A stretch of 26,559 nucleotides of DNA, taken from positions 1-26,559 of the forward strand of contig JAQTRI010000004.1 in the NCBI GenBank assembly GCA_028711905.1, given 5' to 3'. The notes below the pieces were generated by a model, which worked only from the letters and a program-made list of their open reading frames with translations, was not told the DNA's origin and ran no database searches. This DNA comes from Candidatus Wallbacteria bacterium (lineage in GTDB: Bacteria > Muiribacteriota > JAQTZZ01). Both the position numbers and the translations under genes were made by a program. The first letter of the stretch is position 1. Each line of letters starts with the position of its first letter. This document shows, piece by piece, positions 7,066 to 15,200 of this stretch.

Positions 7066-8529
7066 ATGATCAATCTGAAAAAAAACTCGGCGCAGTTCAA
7101 GCGGACCGTTGAACGGGCCCGTGAGAAACGCATCATTATTCCAACTATCAAGCAGCAGAAAAATCCGGAACTTGTACCTGAATCTGTCAGAAAAGAACTG
7201 AAAAAAACCGGACTGTGGGACATCAAGCCAGTTAATCTGTTCCGTATCACATGGAAAAACGAACCAAAGGAAAAGGGAGGATTATACGGAGATGTGAATT
7301 TTCTTGAACTTCCTCCGGCTCTGACAGGGGTTTCGGCCCGGATCTTTACACTCGTCGGCAAGTGGTTCCCGACAGGCGCGCACAAAGTCGGAGCCACTTT
7401 CGGCTGCTTAGCCCCAGCTCTGGTGACAGGTCAGTTCGATCCCACCAGGCAGAAAGCGGTGTGGCCGTCAACAGGCAATTATTGCCGCGGAGGCGCATAT
7501 AATGCGACTTTGCTGGCATGTGAATCTATCGCTATCCTGCCCGAAGGCATGAGTTCCGAGCGCTTTGATTGGCTGAAGAAGGTGGCCGGAGAAGTCATCG
7601 CCACCCCCGGGTGCGAAAGCAATGTCAAAGAAATCTACGACAAGTGCCATGAATTAAGGGCGACCCGGCGCGACATCGTGATTTTCAACCAGTTCGATGA
7701 AATGGGGAATCACTTATGGCACTATGAGGTGACTGGTGGAGCCATGGAAGAGGTTTTCCAGAAAGTAATCGGCAAGTCCGGTCGGATGGCGGGAGTCTGC
7801 CTGACTTCAGGGTCAGCCGGTACGCTCGGGAGCGGCGATTATCTGAAGAAAAAGCATCCGGGAATGAAAATTGTCGTAGGGGAAGCTTTGCAGTGCCCAA
7901 CCCTTATTTACAATGGCTATGGAGGTCACAGAATCGAAGGAATCGGCGACAAGCATGTGCCGTGGATCCACAATGTGCGCAATACCGACATGGCTATTGC
8001 CATTGATGACGAGGATTCATGGAAACTCATGCGCCTGTTCAATGATCCGGCAGGCAGGGAATTTCTGAAAGAGCAGGGAGTGGACAAAAAACTGGTTGAA
8101 AAACTCGATCTTCTGGGTATTTCCAGCATCGCCAACATGCTGATGGCCATTAAATTTGCCAAATATTACGAGCTGACTTCCAAAGACATCGTGTTTACGG
8201 TATGTACAGATTCAATGGAAATGTACGGGAGCCGGATGAAGGAATTAAAGCAGATTGAACCCAAATATGGAAAGCCGGAGGCTTCCAGAGACTATCACAG
8301 GCACCTGATGGGCATCAAAACCGATCATATGCTGGAAATGTCATACAATGACCGGAAAAGACTCCATAACCTCAAGTATTATACATGGGTTGAGCAACAG
8401 GGAAAAACCGTTGAAGAATTGAACGCCCAGTGGTATGACGAGGGATACTGGGAGGGCATTCACTCCCAGACCGGTGCTGTTGACCGTTTGATCGAGGAAT
8501 TCAACAAAGCAACCGGATTGCTGAAGTAA
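7066..8529 (+). CDS. Fold-type II PLP-dependent enzyme, cysteine-synthase/threonine-synthase-like
   Basis: A 487-residue pyridoxal-phosphate enzyme of the tryptophan synthase beta superfamily. The likely Schiff-base lysine is Lys107 in FPTGAHKVGAT, where CysK has its PGGSVKDR lysine. The substrate loop STGN is at 135-138, followed by CRGGAYNA. A glycine-rich phosphate loop (TSGSAGTLGSGDYL) and a GIGDKHVPW segment match CysK-family layout. It is much longer than CysK (about 310), with an extra N-terminal part of roughly 80 residues and a C-terminal part of about 70. Relatives are usually annotated only as PLP-dependent protein subunit beta, and I do not recognise a proven substrate. A beta-replacement or elimination on an amino acid is likely. 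It has an excellent ribosome site (AGGAGG) and its own promoter, and lies 25 bases before pgi, probably co-transcribed. Confidence 0.85.
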   Translation: MINLKKNSAQFKRTVERAREKRIIIPTIKQQKNPELVPESVRKELKKTGLWDIKPVNLFRITWKNEPKEKGGLYGDVNFLELPPALTGVSARIFTLVGKWFPTGAHKVGATFGCLAPALVTGQFDPTRQKAVWPSTGNYCRGGAYNATLLACESIAILPEGMSSERFDWLKKVAGEVIATPGCESNVKEIYDKCHELRATRRDIVIFNQFDEMGNHLWHYEVTGGAMEEVFQKVIGKSGRMAGVCLTSGSAGTLGSGDYLKKKHPGMKIVVGEALQCPTLIYNGYGGHRIEGIGDKHVPWIHNVRNTDMAIAIDDEDSWKLMRLFNDPAGREFLKEQGVDKKLVEKLDLLGISSIANMLMAIKFAKYYELTSKDIVFTVCTDSMEMYGSRMKELKQIEPKYGKPEASRDYHRHLMGIKTDHMLEMSYNDRKRLHNLKYYTWVEQQGKTVEELNAQWYDEGYWEGIHSQTGAVDRLIEEFNKATGLLK

Positions 8530-8554
8530 AGCGCCCTAATAAACGGAGGTGACT

Positions 8555-9832
8555 ATGGCTGGTTTCAGAATTGATTATCAGAATGTGCTTCCTTTTGTGA
8601 ATCAGGAAGTGATTTCAGGGCTCAAGGATAAGTTGTTTTCCGCACAGAGGGAACTGGAAGAAAAACGCGGGCGCGGGTCGGAGTTCACCGGATGGATTAA
8701 TCTGCCGTCCCGTACCGGGAACGAAGAACTTGACAAAATTGACGGGCTGGCCGCAGAGATCAGGACTGAAGCCGAAGTGCTCGTCAGTATCGGTATCGGG
8801 GGATCCTATCTGGGAGCCAAGGCCGTCATCTCAGCGTTTGAGGATAAACCGGGAGTAGAGGTTTTGTTTGCCGGCAAGAACATCAGCGGGATTGAACACG
8901 AAAGGCTGCTTGCCTATCTGGAAGACAAGGATTTTTTCATCAATGTGATTTCAAAGTCAGGAACCACGACTGAGCCGGCCATTGCTTTCAGGCTTATTAA
9001 GGAGCTGGCGAAAAAGAAGTACGGAAAGAATTTCAACCGCAGGATCATCGCAACAACCGATTCGGCAAAGGGAGCGCTCAGGCGCATGAGTGAAGAAGAG
9101 GGATTCCGCACATTCGTCATACCTGATGATGTCGGCGGCCGTTTTTCAGTTCTTACACCAGTCGGTTTACTTCCAGTCGCCTGTGCTGGAATTGACATTC
9201 AATCCCTGATGGCGGGGGCGACCGAGGCAGAACAGTATGCAAGGAGTGAGAACCTGGAGCAGAACCCGGCACTTCTCTACGCTGCAATCCGATATCTGCT
9301 GTATAGATCCGGCAAGAAAGTCGAGCTTCTTTCCAGTTTCGACCCGCGCCTTTTTTATCTTGTGGAATGGTGGAAGCAGCTCTTCGGAGAAAGCGAAGGC
9401 AAGAACAGCAGCGGTATTTTTCCGGCAGGATGTGTTTTCAGTACGGATCTGCATTCGCTCGGACAGTATATTCAGGAAGGCGAGCGCATGCTATTTGAAA
9501 CTTTCATGTTGATCGAAAAAACTTCTTCCATCGCGGTAACACGCGAAAAGAGCGATCTGGACGGATTGAATTATCTGGCAGGCAGAACCCTGGACGAAAT
9601 AAACTGCAAGGCATATGAAGGCACGAGAAAAGCTCATTTTGACGGGGGAGTTCCCAATCTGTCTCTGATGATTCCCGAACTGACCACAAAAGTATTCGGT
9701 GAGCTGCTGTATTTCTTCGAAAAAGCGGTGGCGGTCAGCGGATACCTTCTGGAGGTCAATCCGTTTGACCAGCCGGGAGTAGAAGCCTACAAAAAGAACA
9801 TGTTCCGGTTGCTGGAAAAACCCGGCAATTGA
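8555..9832 (+). CDS. pgi: Glucose-6-phosphate isomerase
   Basis: Interconverts glucose-6-phosphate and fructose-6-phosphate in glycolysis and gluconeogenesis, in the cytoplasm. The 425-residue protein is the short Bacillus/Thermotoga-like type. Two SIS domains are visible: SIGIGGSYLGAKA near 75-90 and the sugar-phosphate loop SKSGTTTEPA near 135. The catalytic signature GESEGK is at 278-283 (Glu279), with the histidine region TDLHSLGQYIQEG and the late lysine in EGTRKAHFDGG. The start ATG at 8555 is chosen because GGAGGT lies directly ahead at 8545-8550; the GTG at 8549 lies inside that ribosome site. It follows the PLP gene closely, so the two probably share its promoter. No pathway link between them is evident beyond central metabolism. 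Confidence 0.95.
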   Translation: MAGFRIDYQNVLPFVNQEVISGLKDKLFSAQRELEEKRGRGSEFTGWINLPSRTGNEELDKIDGLAAEIRTEAEVLVSIGIGGSYLGAKAVISAFEDKPGVEVLFAGKNISGIEHERLLAYLEDKDFFINVISKSGTTTEPAIAFRLIKELAKKKYGKNFNRRIIATTDSAKGALRRMSEEEGFRTFVIPDDVGGRFSVLTPVGLLPVACAGIDIQSLMAGATEAEQYARSENLEQNPALLYAAIRYLLYRSGKKVELLSSFDPRLFYLVEWWKQLFGESEGKNSSGIFPAGCVFSTDLHSLGQYIQEGERMLFETFMLIEKTSSIAVTREKSDLDGLNYLAGRTLDEINCKAYEGTRKAHFDGGVPNLSLMIPELTTKVFGELLYFFEKAVAVSGYLLEVNPFDQPGVEAYKKNMFRLLEKPGN

Positions 9833-9868
9833 TACAGACGGTGAACCGGCAGAAGCGGGAAACTGACT

Positions 9869-12097
9869 TTGCTTAGACTTGATCCAAAGGCATTGACTCT
9901 GGTCTTCATCGGAATTGCCGCAATTGTCTTTTTCCATTCAGCTCCCGATGCCACTGGAGGAGACGCATGTGAACTGGCTGCAGCTTCTTCGTTACTCAAC
10001 ATTCCACATTATGGGTCATCTCATCTTTACTGTATTGTCGGGAAAGCCCTGCTTAATCTGACAGATGTGACCGGAACACCAGTGATTCGCAGGACAACTC
10101 TTTTTTCCGCACTGGAATTGAGCGGGGCTTATCTTCTGGTGTTCCTGATTCTCTGCAGGCTCGGTCTTGAGGAGCATCTGGCGCTGTCACTGCTGGCTTT
10201 TCTGGCCACCACAATCATTTCAGGTGCGGGTTTCGTCACGGAAGTGCACGGGCTCAATGCGGTTTTTTTCATGCTCTTTGTCTATTTTCTGCACCGGTTG
10301 ATCTGGGAAGAAAAAACGAAGTGGTTGTATCTTGCGGCTTTCACGCAGGCTCTTTCCCTGTCAGTGCACATATCCAACGCGGCCATTACTCCGGTGCTTG
10401 TGCTTCTTGTCTGGCAATGGCGCAGAAAGATCAGGCCTGGAAAGATGATGCTTTCAATAGTGGCAGGGCTGACACCTTTTTTATTTCTGCCGTTACGCGC
10501 AGCGGGGGATGTGTACTGGACATACGGCATCAGCGGGATCTGGTCGATCCCGGGATATGTGGCCGGTCTGGAAAAAGGGGCACAGGAATGGCTTCTGGCA
10601 GGAGCTCCGGGGTCCTGGATTTTGAAAACAAGACATTTTCTGATCCTGATTGGGCAGACCCTGCTTTTTCTGCTGCCTTTTCCCGTGGCTGTTGCGCTGT
10701 ACGGTAAAGACCGCCGCTGGCAGGGATGGCTGTTTCTTCTGGCCCTGGCTAACTCGCTTTTTTTTCTGAGCTTTCCCTTTGATCCGATTGATAATTTTCA
10801 ATTTTTCATTCCCTCGCTGTTGTGCTTTTTTCTGATGGCAGCCGAGGGAGTGGCTTTTTTCAAAACGCACAGGTTTGCTGTTGTTCTATCCTTTGTGCTG
10901 ATGCTCTCGGCCCTGATCAATTATCACCAGATGCAGGGAAGGTCGTTAAGGGGGGAGTATCTGATCCGTGAGTGGTTTGAAAACACCTTTTCACTACTGC
11001 CTGAGAAGGCCACACTGTTTGTGACAGGGGATGAACTTTTTTTCCCTGCGTTTTACTATCGGTTTGTCGAAAACAGAAGGACTGATCTGGCGATTGTCAA
11101 CAGAATGATGCTGCATATTCCGTGGTATGTGAATTTTTTGAAAAAAAGGATGGACATTGATCCGGTTCGTGTCTTTGATGAAAAAGAGAAAAAGGTTTTT
11201 TCCGATGAAATCGTTCCAGAGTGGGCAAGAGACAATTTCTTCAATTGCTATGGCCACATTTATTCTGTTTCGCGAACAAGAGAACTGCATGAGGAGCGGA
11301 ACAGCGTGTTCTGGCATGAGATGATCTTTCCGGCTCGCGAGCCCAGAACACGGGGTGGAGACAGAATTATCGGTCTTTACACTGCGGCGCTTGGAAACTA
11401 CGCGGTTGATCTGGCGAGGGAACTTAAATTTTCTCAGGCAGCCCTGTATGTATCGCTGGGTGCTGCAATCAAAAACAGCTCGCGCTTTGTTTCGCTAGGC
11501 GAAACCATTCGAACCAATGCTGCGGTTTACGAACGGTTCCGGGCGGCTCCCGGGGAGGACCGGGAGACGAAAATCAAACTGGCGCTCAGGCTTGATAACC
11601 CGGGATTGATCGAATCCAGTATCCTTTCCGGCGGGGATTCTCCGCTTCCTGACGACCAGGAACTGCTTCTGCTGACTGATGCTTTATGGGATCAGCATAA
11701 GTGGGAGGATTATCTTGAATGGTCAGGCAGGATTCGTGACCGGAAGCTCCATCTGCTCCGCCGGCTTCGATACCTGCTCTTATTCCGCAGGCTTGAAGAG
11801 GCCGGGTCGCTGACGGAGGAGTGGATTGCTGAATACGGGACCCCCGAAGGGGAAGCTGCTCTTATGTTCGCGGAATTTTGTGTGATGAAAGAAGACTGGT
11901 CCGGCCTGGCGCAGTTATTGCCGGTCCTCCCTGAGAGTAAAGCCGGATGGAATTATTCTGCAATTCACTGTTTCCATACCGGCAATGTTGCAAAAGCCCT
12001 TTTTTTCTGGGAAAAAGTCCGGGAAGCCGACCCTGATGACAAAACAGCTGGAGCCGGATTGAAACTTCTGACCGGGCCCGAACCCGGAGGCATCTGA
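9869..12097 (+). CDS. DUF2723-like multi-pass membrane protein with TPR-like C-terminal part
   Basis: Resembles the DUF2723/TMEM260 family, related to polytopic glycosyltransferases such as O-mannosyltransferases. The N-terminal half holds about ten hydrophobic helices (roughly residues 8-375). After the first helix comes GGDACELAAASSLLNIPH (30-47), like the family's DSGE...HPPGYP signature, with Asp32, Glu35 and His47 as candidate catalytic or binding residues. A soluble part begins near 380 with TLFVTGDELFFPAFYYRFVE and IPWYVNFL, typical of DUF2723 proteins. The last 200 residues are helical and TPR-like. The start is uncertain: no ATG or GTG fits the helix boundary, so TTG at 9869 is used, with GCGGGA about ten bases ahead. 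A role in adding sugars to exported proteins, possibly pilins, is inference. Confidence 0.75.
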   Translation: MLRLDPKALTLVFIGIAAIVFFHSAPDATGGDACELAAASSLLNIPHYGSSHLYCIVGKALLNLTDVTGTPVIRRTTLFSALELSGAYLLVFLILCRLGLEEHLALSLLAFLATTIISGAGFVTEVHGLNAVFFMLFVYFLHRLIWEEKTKWLYLAAFTQALSLSVHISNAAITPVLVLLVWQWRRKIRPGKMMLSIVAGLTPFLFLPLRAAGDVYWTYGISGIWSIPGYVAGLEKGAQEWLLAGAPGSWILKTRHFLILIGQTLLFLLPFPVAVALYGKDRRWQGWLFLLALANSLFFLSFPFDPIDNFQFFIPSLLCFFLMAAEGVAFFKTHRFAVVLSFVLMLSALINYHQMQGRSLRGEYLIREWFENTFSLLPEKATLFVTGDELFFPAFYYRFVENRRTDLAIVNRMMLHIPWYVNFLKKRMDIDPVRVFDEKEKKVFSDEIVPEWARDNFFNCYGHIYSVSRTRELHEERNSVFWHEMIFPAREPRTRGGDRIIGLYTAALGNYAVDLARELKFSQAALYVSLGAAIKNSSRFVSLGETIRTNAAVYERFRAAPGEDRETKIKLALRLDNPGLIESSILSGGDSPLPDDQELLLLTDALWDQHKWEDYLEWSGRIRDRKLHLLRRLRYLLLFRRLEEAGSLTEEWIAEYGTPEGEAALMFAEFCVMKEDWSGLAQLLPVLPESKAGWNYSAIHCFHTGNVAKALFFWEKVREADPDDKTAGAGLKLLTGPEPGGI

Positions 12098-12125
12098 CTC
12101 GCTTCTCTGCACAAGGACCGGGATT

Positions 12126-12153
12126 TTTACTTCCGCCATATATCTGTTATAAT
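12126..12153 (+). promoter_or_regulatory. Sigma70-type promoter ahead of the small TPR gene and rnhB group
   Basis: TTTACT (12126-12131), a 16-base spacer and a perfect TATAAT (12148-12153). The predicted transcript start is near 12160. An in-frame ATG at 12152 sits inside the -10 box, so it would not be on this transcript, which supports a downstream start for the next gene. Confidence 0.55.
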
Positions 12154-12159
12154 GAAAGA

Positions 12160-12176
12160 GGCGGGGTACGCCCGCC
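12160..12176 (+). promoter_or_regulatory. GC-rich hairpin at the predicted 5' end of the transcript, followed by a T run
   Basis: GGCGGG (12160-12165) and CCCGCC (12171-12176) form a perfect six-base stem with a GTACG loop. A run of seven T starts nine bases later, at about 12185. It lies at the predicted transcript start. It could protect the mRNA 5' end, act as an early attenuator, or terminate transcripts arriving from upstream; the gap before the T run makes a classical terminator less likely. Confidence 0.45.
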
Positions 12177-12202
12177 CGTTATTCTTTTTTTGGTATGGGG
12201 CC

Positions 12203-12598
12203 ATGCGCAAACAGGGATCTATGATTGTTGCCTTAGGCTTATTGCTGGTTATGACAGCGATTGTCATTGTCGTGGTCGTTTTCAACCGCAAGGAACCGGA
12301 TGTTGTCCTGCAGGGGGTCGATTACTATAACCAGAAAAAATACGAATCACAGCTCGATGATTGCCTGAAAGTTATTTCTGAAGACCCCAATTATACAATC
12401 GCTTATTATAATGCAGCATGCTGTTATGCTCAATTGTCCCAGTCCGGAAAAGCACTTGAAATGCTGGAGCAGGCCCTGATTCTGGATCGGAACGAGGGCC
12501 GTGCTTACGGGATGAGAGAAAGCGCAGAAAAGGACCCGGAACTGGATCCTGTAAAAGGAAATCCGGCTTATGTCCTGATGATGGAAAGATACCGGTGA
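12203..12598 (+). CDS. Small membrane-anchored TPR protein
   Basis: About 131 residues. One N-terminal hydrophobic helix (MIVALGLLLVMTAIVIVVVV, about residues 7-26) anchors it in the membrane. The rest resembles two to three TPR helices (VLQGVDYYNQKKYESQLDDC and AYYNAACCYAQLSQSGKALE). It ends with the common TPR cap pattern EKDPELDPVKGNPAY. No catalytic motif is visible, so it is probably a protein-binding adaptor facing the periplasm or cytoplasm. A longer version could start at 12152, but that ATG lies in a promoter -10 box. ATG 12203 is preceded by TATGGGG, and another ATG at 12221 has AGGGA ahead, so the exact start is uncertain. It ends 18 bases before rnhB and is probably co-transcribed with it. 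Confidence 0.65.
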   Translation: MRKQGSMIVALGLLLVMTAIVIVVVVFNRKEPDVVLQGVDYYNQKKYESQLDDCLKVISEDPNYTIAYYNAACCYAQLSQSGKALEMLEQALILDRNEGRAYGMRESAEKDPELDPVKGNPAYVLMMERYR

Positions 12599-12616
12599 AG
12601 AAACACTTTCCGGGAA

Positions 12617-13441
12617 TTGAGCGTGTCGACAACCTGTAACATTTTAACCGGAATTTCGCAGGAAGAGGTCAACATCGATCGTCGGCTCAGAAAGAGCGGA
12701 ATAGCCTTGATTTGTGGAATTGACGAGGCAGGGAGAGGACCCCTGGCCGGGCCGGTAGTAGCTGCGTGCGTGGTTTTATCCGGAGAGCTTCAATTATCCG
12801 GCATCAGGGATTCCAAAAAATTGAGCGATCTGAAGCGCAGGCTTTTATACCCTGAAATCATGGCTGGCGCGGACGACTTTTCTTTTGGAATTATAGGCCC
12901 GGATGTGATAGACCAGCGGAATATTCTGACCGCAACAAAGGCGGCGATGATGGAAGCGCTTGGAAAACTCAAGGCACTCCCTGATTATGTGCTGATTGAT
13001 GCAGTTCGTCTTCAAGATCTCATGCTTCCTTCGGAAAGTCCTTTTCATGGTGAAGACCTTTCACAGGCTATTGCTGCGGCTTCAATCCTGGCCAAAGTCC
13101 GGCGCGACGATTTGATGGACGAACTGGATCAGGAATATCCGCAGTATGGATTCCGGGCACACAAGGGTTATGGCACTCTGGAACATCTTATTAATCTTTC
13201 GATTTACGGACCAAGTCCTGTACACAGAAAGTCTTTTGAACCGGTCAAAGGCGGACTGGAGAGGCCGGAGTTTTATCTGCTCCTGAAAAGGCTGGGCGGG
13301 GCATCGTCAAAAGAGGAACTGGAAGAATTGGTCCGTGAAACCGGGGAAAAAGGGAACCGTTTTGGGGCTAAAGGGCGCGCCGCGCTTATGCGGGCCTGCA
13401 AGACAGCCGGAAAGCGACTGGAAAGGAACCCCCTGCGATGA
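12617..13441 (+). CDS. rnhB: Ribonuclease HII
   Basis: Removes RNA from RNA-DNA hybrids and single ribonucleotides from DNA. With the TTG at 12617 as residue 1, the catalytic acids are Asp36 and Glu37 (GIDEAGRGPLAGPV), Asp128 (VLIDAVRL) and the Asp at 164 (AKVRRDDLM). The HKGYGT signature follows. The protein has 274 residues, while many RNases HII have about 200-220. The extra length is a C-terminal tail after RPEFYLLL (about 55 residues), basic and helical, of unknown role. The start is unsure: TTG 12617 has GGGAA just ahead, and GTG 12623 is also possible. It overlaps the next gene by four bases (ATGA). The order rnhB, FliK-like, FlhB-like matches Bacillus rnhB-ylqG-ylqH. Confidence 0.93.
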   Translation: MSVSTTCNILTGISQEEVNIDRRLRKSGIALICGIDEAGRGPLAGPVVAACVVLSGELQLSGIRDSKKLSDLKRRLLYPEIMAGADDFSFGIIGPDVIDQRNILTATKAAMMEALGKLKALPDYVLIDAVRLQDLMLPSESPFHGEDLSQAIAAASILAKVRRDDLMDELDQEYPQYGFRAHKGYGTLEHLINLSIYGPSPVHRKSFEPVKGGLERPEFYLLLKRLGGASSKEELEELVRETGEKGNRFGAKGRAALMRACKTAGKRLERNPLR

Positions 13442-14553
13442 AAATCGATTCTTCCCAGGGAATCGGGTTCAAGATCCCTGCGAACGGGAATCCCGGATTC
13501 CGCATTGGTGAAGTCTGCTCCGGCAAGGTTATCGGGTTCTATGAGGGAAAGCCGGTTATCAATTTTTCTGATGGAAAATCGCTGACCGCTGTTTCCAGTG
13601 AGCCGCTTAAAATTGGTGATCACATTGAGGGGCGGGTGACAGGGATTGAGGACGGTACAGTCTTTATTAAGCTTACAGGTCAGGAACGGGGTGGCAAAGA
13701 CCCATCTGAAGCGGCTGTGAAAGAGGAAATCCTGCGGCTCGGGATGCAGAACGATTCGGTGAGCACAGAGCTTATCAGGCAGGCAATGCGCGCCGGGGTA
13801 AAGCTTGAAAGAAGAGAAATTGTCGCGGCGATGAACATAAAAAACCATACAGGGGTAGACTTTTCCGACCTGCTCCGGCTGGTCAAAACCGCCGGGAAAC
13901 TGGGACTGCAGCCCAACCAGGAGAGCATTTTCATAGCCAGGCTTTTGCGCGATCTGCCTGCGACCGGGAAAATTCTTGACAGTGTCGCGCCTAAAGAACC
14001 GCTTCTGGGGGAGCTGCTGGCTCGACTGAGCCAGTCGAGTCCGGACTCCGGCGAGTTAAAGGATATTTTTCGGATGTTCTCAGGGTCCGGAGCGATCAGC
14101 GGAATGCTGAATGAATTGTCCGACCGGTCCGGAGAAGGGCAATTGATGGCGCAACACCTGCTCGGGGCTTCGGACAGCTCCTTTGCCTGGCAGGATCTTC
14201 CTTTTTTCCCGACATCCAGGGAAGACAGGGCAGAATTATACTGGAAAAAGAAAAAAAACAGCGAAAGCGATAATGGAATTTTTTCCTTTGTTCTTTATCT
14301 TGACACAAAGGAGCTGGGAAAAATCTCGTTTCAGGGTATTCTCAGGAAAAAGCAGCTGTCGCTTAAGGCGTACACTGATAATTATTTGAGCCTGACTCTG
14401 TTAAAGAGTCATCTTCCTCAGCTGGCCGACCGGCTTGGAGGCTTGGGTTTCTCAGTAGTGAGAGAGCAGGCTTTTTATCGCGAAAACCTGACCAGCTTCA
14501 GAGAAAGGGTTTTGAGCGACAGAGGAACAGGAGAGATTGATTTCATCGCATGA
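13438..14553 (+). CDS. YlqG-like protein with FliK-type C-terminal domain
   Basis: A 371-residue cytoplasmic protein with no signal peptide or membrane helix. The N-terminal 85 residues look like a small beta-barrel (GEVCSGKVIGFYEGKPVINF, then GDHIEGRVTGIEDGTVFIKL). The middle, about 90-250, is helical. The last 100 residues (LYLDTKELGKISFQGILRKK, then LLKSHLPQLADRLGGLGFSV) follow the pattern of the flagellar hook-length control FliK C-terminal domain, which binds FlhB. The next gene encodes a free FlhB C-terminal domain, which strengthens this reading. In Bacillus the equivalent pair ylqG/ylqH also lies after rnhB. It overlaps both neighbours by four bases (ATGA), implying coupled translation. 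The FliK relation is read by eye from sequence patterns and is moderate in certainty. Actual function is unknown. Confidence 0.7.
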   Translation: MKIDSSQGIGFKIPANGNPGFRIGEVCSGKVIGFYEGKPVINFSDGKSLTAVSSEPLKIGDHIEGRVTGIEDGTVFIKLTGQERGGKDPSEAAVKEEILRLGMQNDSVSTELIRQAMRAGVKLERREIVAAMNIKNHTGVDFSDLLRLVKTAGKLGLQPNQESIFIARLLRDLPATGKILDSVAPKEPLLGELLARLSQSSPDSGELKDIFRMFSGSGAISGMLNELSDRSGEGQLMAQHLLGASDSSFAWQDLPFFPTSREDRAELYWKKKKNSESDNGIFSFVLYLDTKELGKISFQGILRKKQLSLKAYTDNYLSLTLLKSHLPQLADRLGGLGFSVVREQAFYRENLTSFRERVLSDRGTGEIDFIA

Positions 14554-14840
14554 AAAAAATACTGGAAGCAATTGCGCTTAAATATACTCCTGAAGCAGGA
14601 GACGGAGCGCCGCGCGTTTCAGCGTCCGGCAAGGGACTGATTGCCCGTCGCATCATTGATCTGGCACGCGAGCACGGGGTGCCGGTCCAGGAAGATTCGA
14701 CCCTTGTGCAGATTTTGTCCAAAATAGAGGTTGGCGATGAAATTCCTGAAGAAACTTTTACAATTGTTGCTGAGATTCTGGCAATGGTGGTCCGTATGCG
14801 CAGGAGCGCAGGCATAGGAGAAAACCGTGATCAGAGATAA
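14550..14840 (+). CDS. Stand-alone FlhB C-terminal domain protein (YlqH/FlhX type)
   Basis: A 96-residue protein equivalent to the cytoplasmic switch domain of FlhB, without membrane helices. It matches the part after the NPTH autocleavage site: VSASGKGLIARRIIDLAREH corresponds to the FlhB VAKGkg-la-rIrelA-eh segment. VGDEIPEETFTIVAEILAMV matches the FlhB IP-e-y-aVAeila end. No NPTH motif is present, so it cannot self-cleave as FlhB does. It starts at an ATG overlapping the stop of the FliK-like gene and overlaps the yraN GTG start, so it sits in a tight operon. In organisms such as Bacillus the FlhB-like paralogue is small and cytoplasmic. Whether this cell has flagella cannot be told here; a FliK-like/FlhB-like pair working together is inference. 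Confidence 0.85.
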   Translation: MKKILEAIALKYTPEAGDGAPRVSASGKGLIARRIIDLAREHGVPVQEDSTLVQILSKIEVGDEIPEETFTIVAEILAMVVRMRRSAGIGENRDQR

Positions 14841-15183
14841 CAGGGCCAAAGGTGTGGCGGGAGAGACAATGGCTAAAGACTTCTTCCGTGCGCAGGGTTA
14901 CCGCATAGAAGCGTCGAATTACAGAGTGCGCAGCGGTGAAGTGGACTTTGTTGCATCAAGAAATGAAACCCTGGTTTTTGTAGAGGTCAAGACCAGGGCC
15001 AGAAAGGGAGAGATCGCAGCTGTTTTTTCCGTTGACCGGAAAAAACGGGATCATATCAGAAAAGTCGCACTCTGCTTTATTCGCGAGCATCCTTCGTTTC
15101 ATGAATGCGATCTCCGCTTTGATGTCGTATCTGTCATACTGGAGGACAATTCTGTGGAGCACTTTGAAAACGCTTTTGTATGA
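14827..15183 (+). CDS. yraN: YraN family (UPF0102) predicted endonuclease-like protein
   Basis: A 118-residue member of the UPF0102/YraN family, which has the fold of Holliday-junction resolvases and restriction endonucleases. Its cellular role is not established. The nuclease motif is complete: Glu13 (AGETMAKDFF), Asp40 (SGEVDFVA), and Glu53 with Lys55 in FVEVKTR. Family length is about 120, so it is full size. The GTG start lies inside the end of the FlhB-like gene, a 14-base overlap. Frequent placement beside rnhB is known from many bacteria, and together they suggest a DNA-maintenance function. It is the last gene of this group; a new promoter follows. Confidence 0.92.
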   Translation: MIRDNRAKGVAGETMAKDFFRAQGYRIEASNYRVRSGEVDFVASRNETLVFVEVKTRARKGEIAAVFSVDRKKRDHIRKVALCFIREHPSFHECDLRFDVVSVILEDNSVEHFENAFV

Positions 15184-15199
15184 ACCTGTGACAGCAGGT
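15184..15199 (+). repeat. Short inverted repeat upstream of the cyclase promoter
   Basis: ACCTG (15184-15188) and CAGGT (15195-15199) are separated by TGACAG. It directly follows the yraN stop and ends one base before the -35 box. No T run follows, so it is not a standard terminator; a regulator-binding site is possible. A five-base stem can also occur by chance. Confidence 0.35.
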
Positions 15200-15200
15200 G

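Noticed and set aside
12071..12087. CCGGG/CCCGG inverted repeat at the end of the DUF2723-like gene as a terminator
   Set aside because: It lies inside the coding sequence and no T run follows the stem.
15184..15199. Inverted repeat after yraN as a rho-independent terminator
   Set aside because: Only a five-base stem and no T run downstream; kept only as a possible regulatory repeat.
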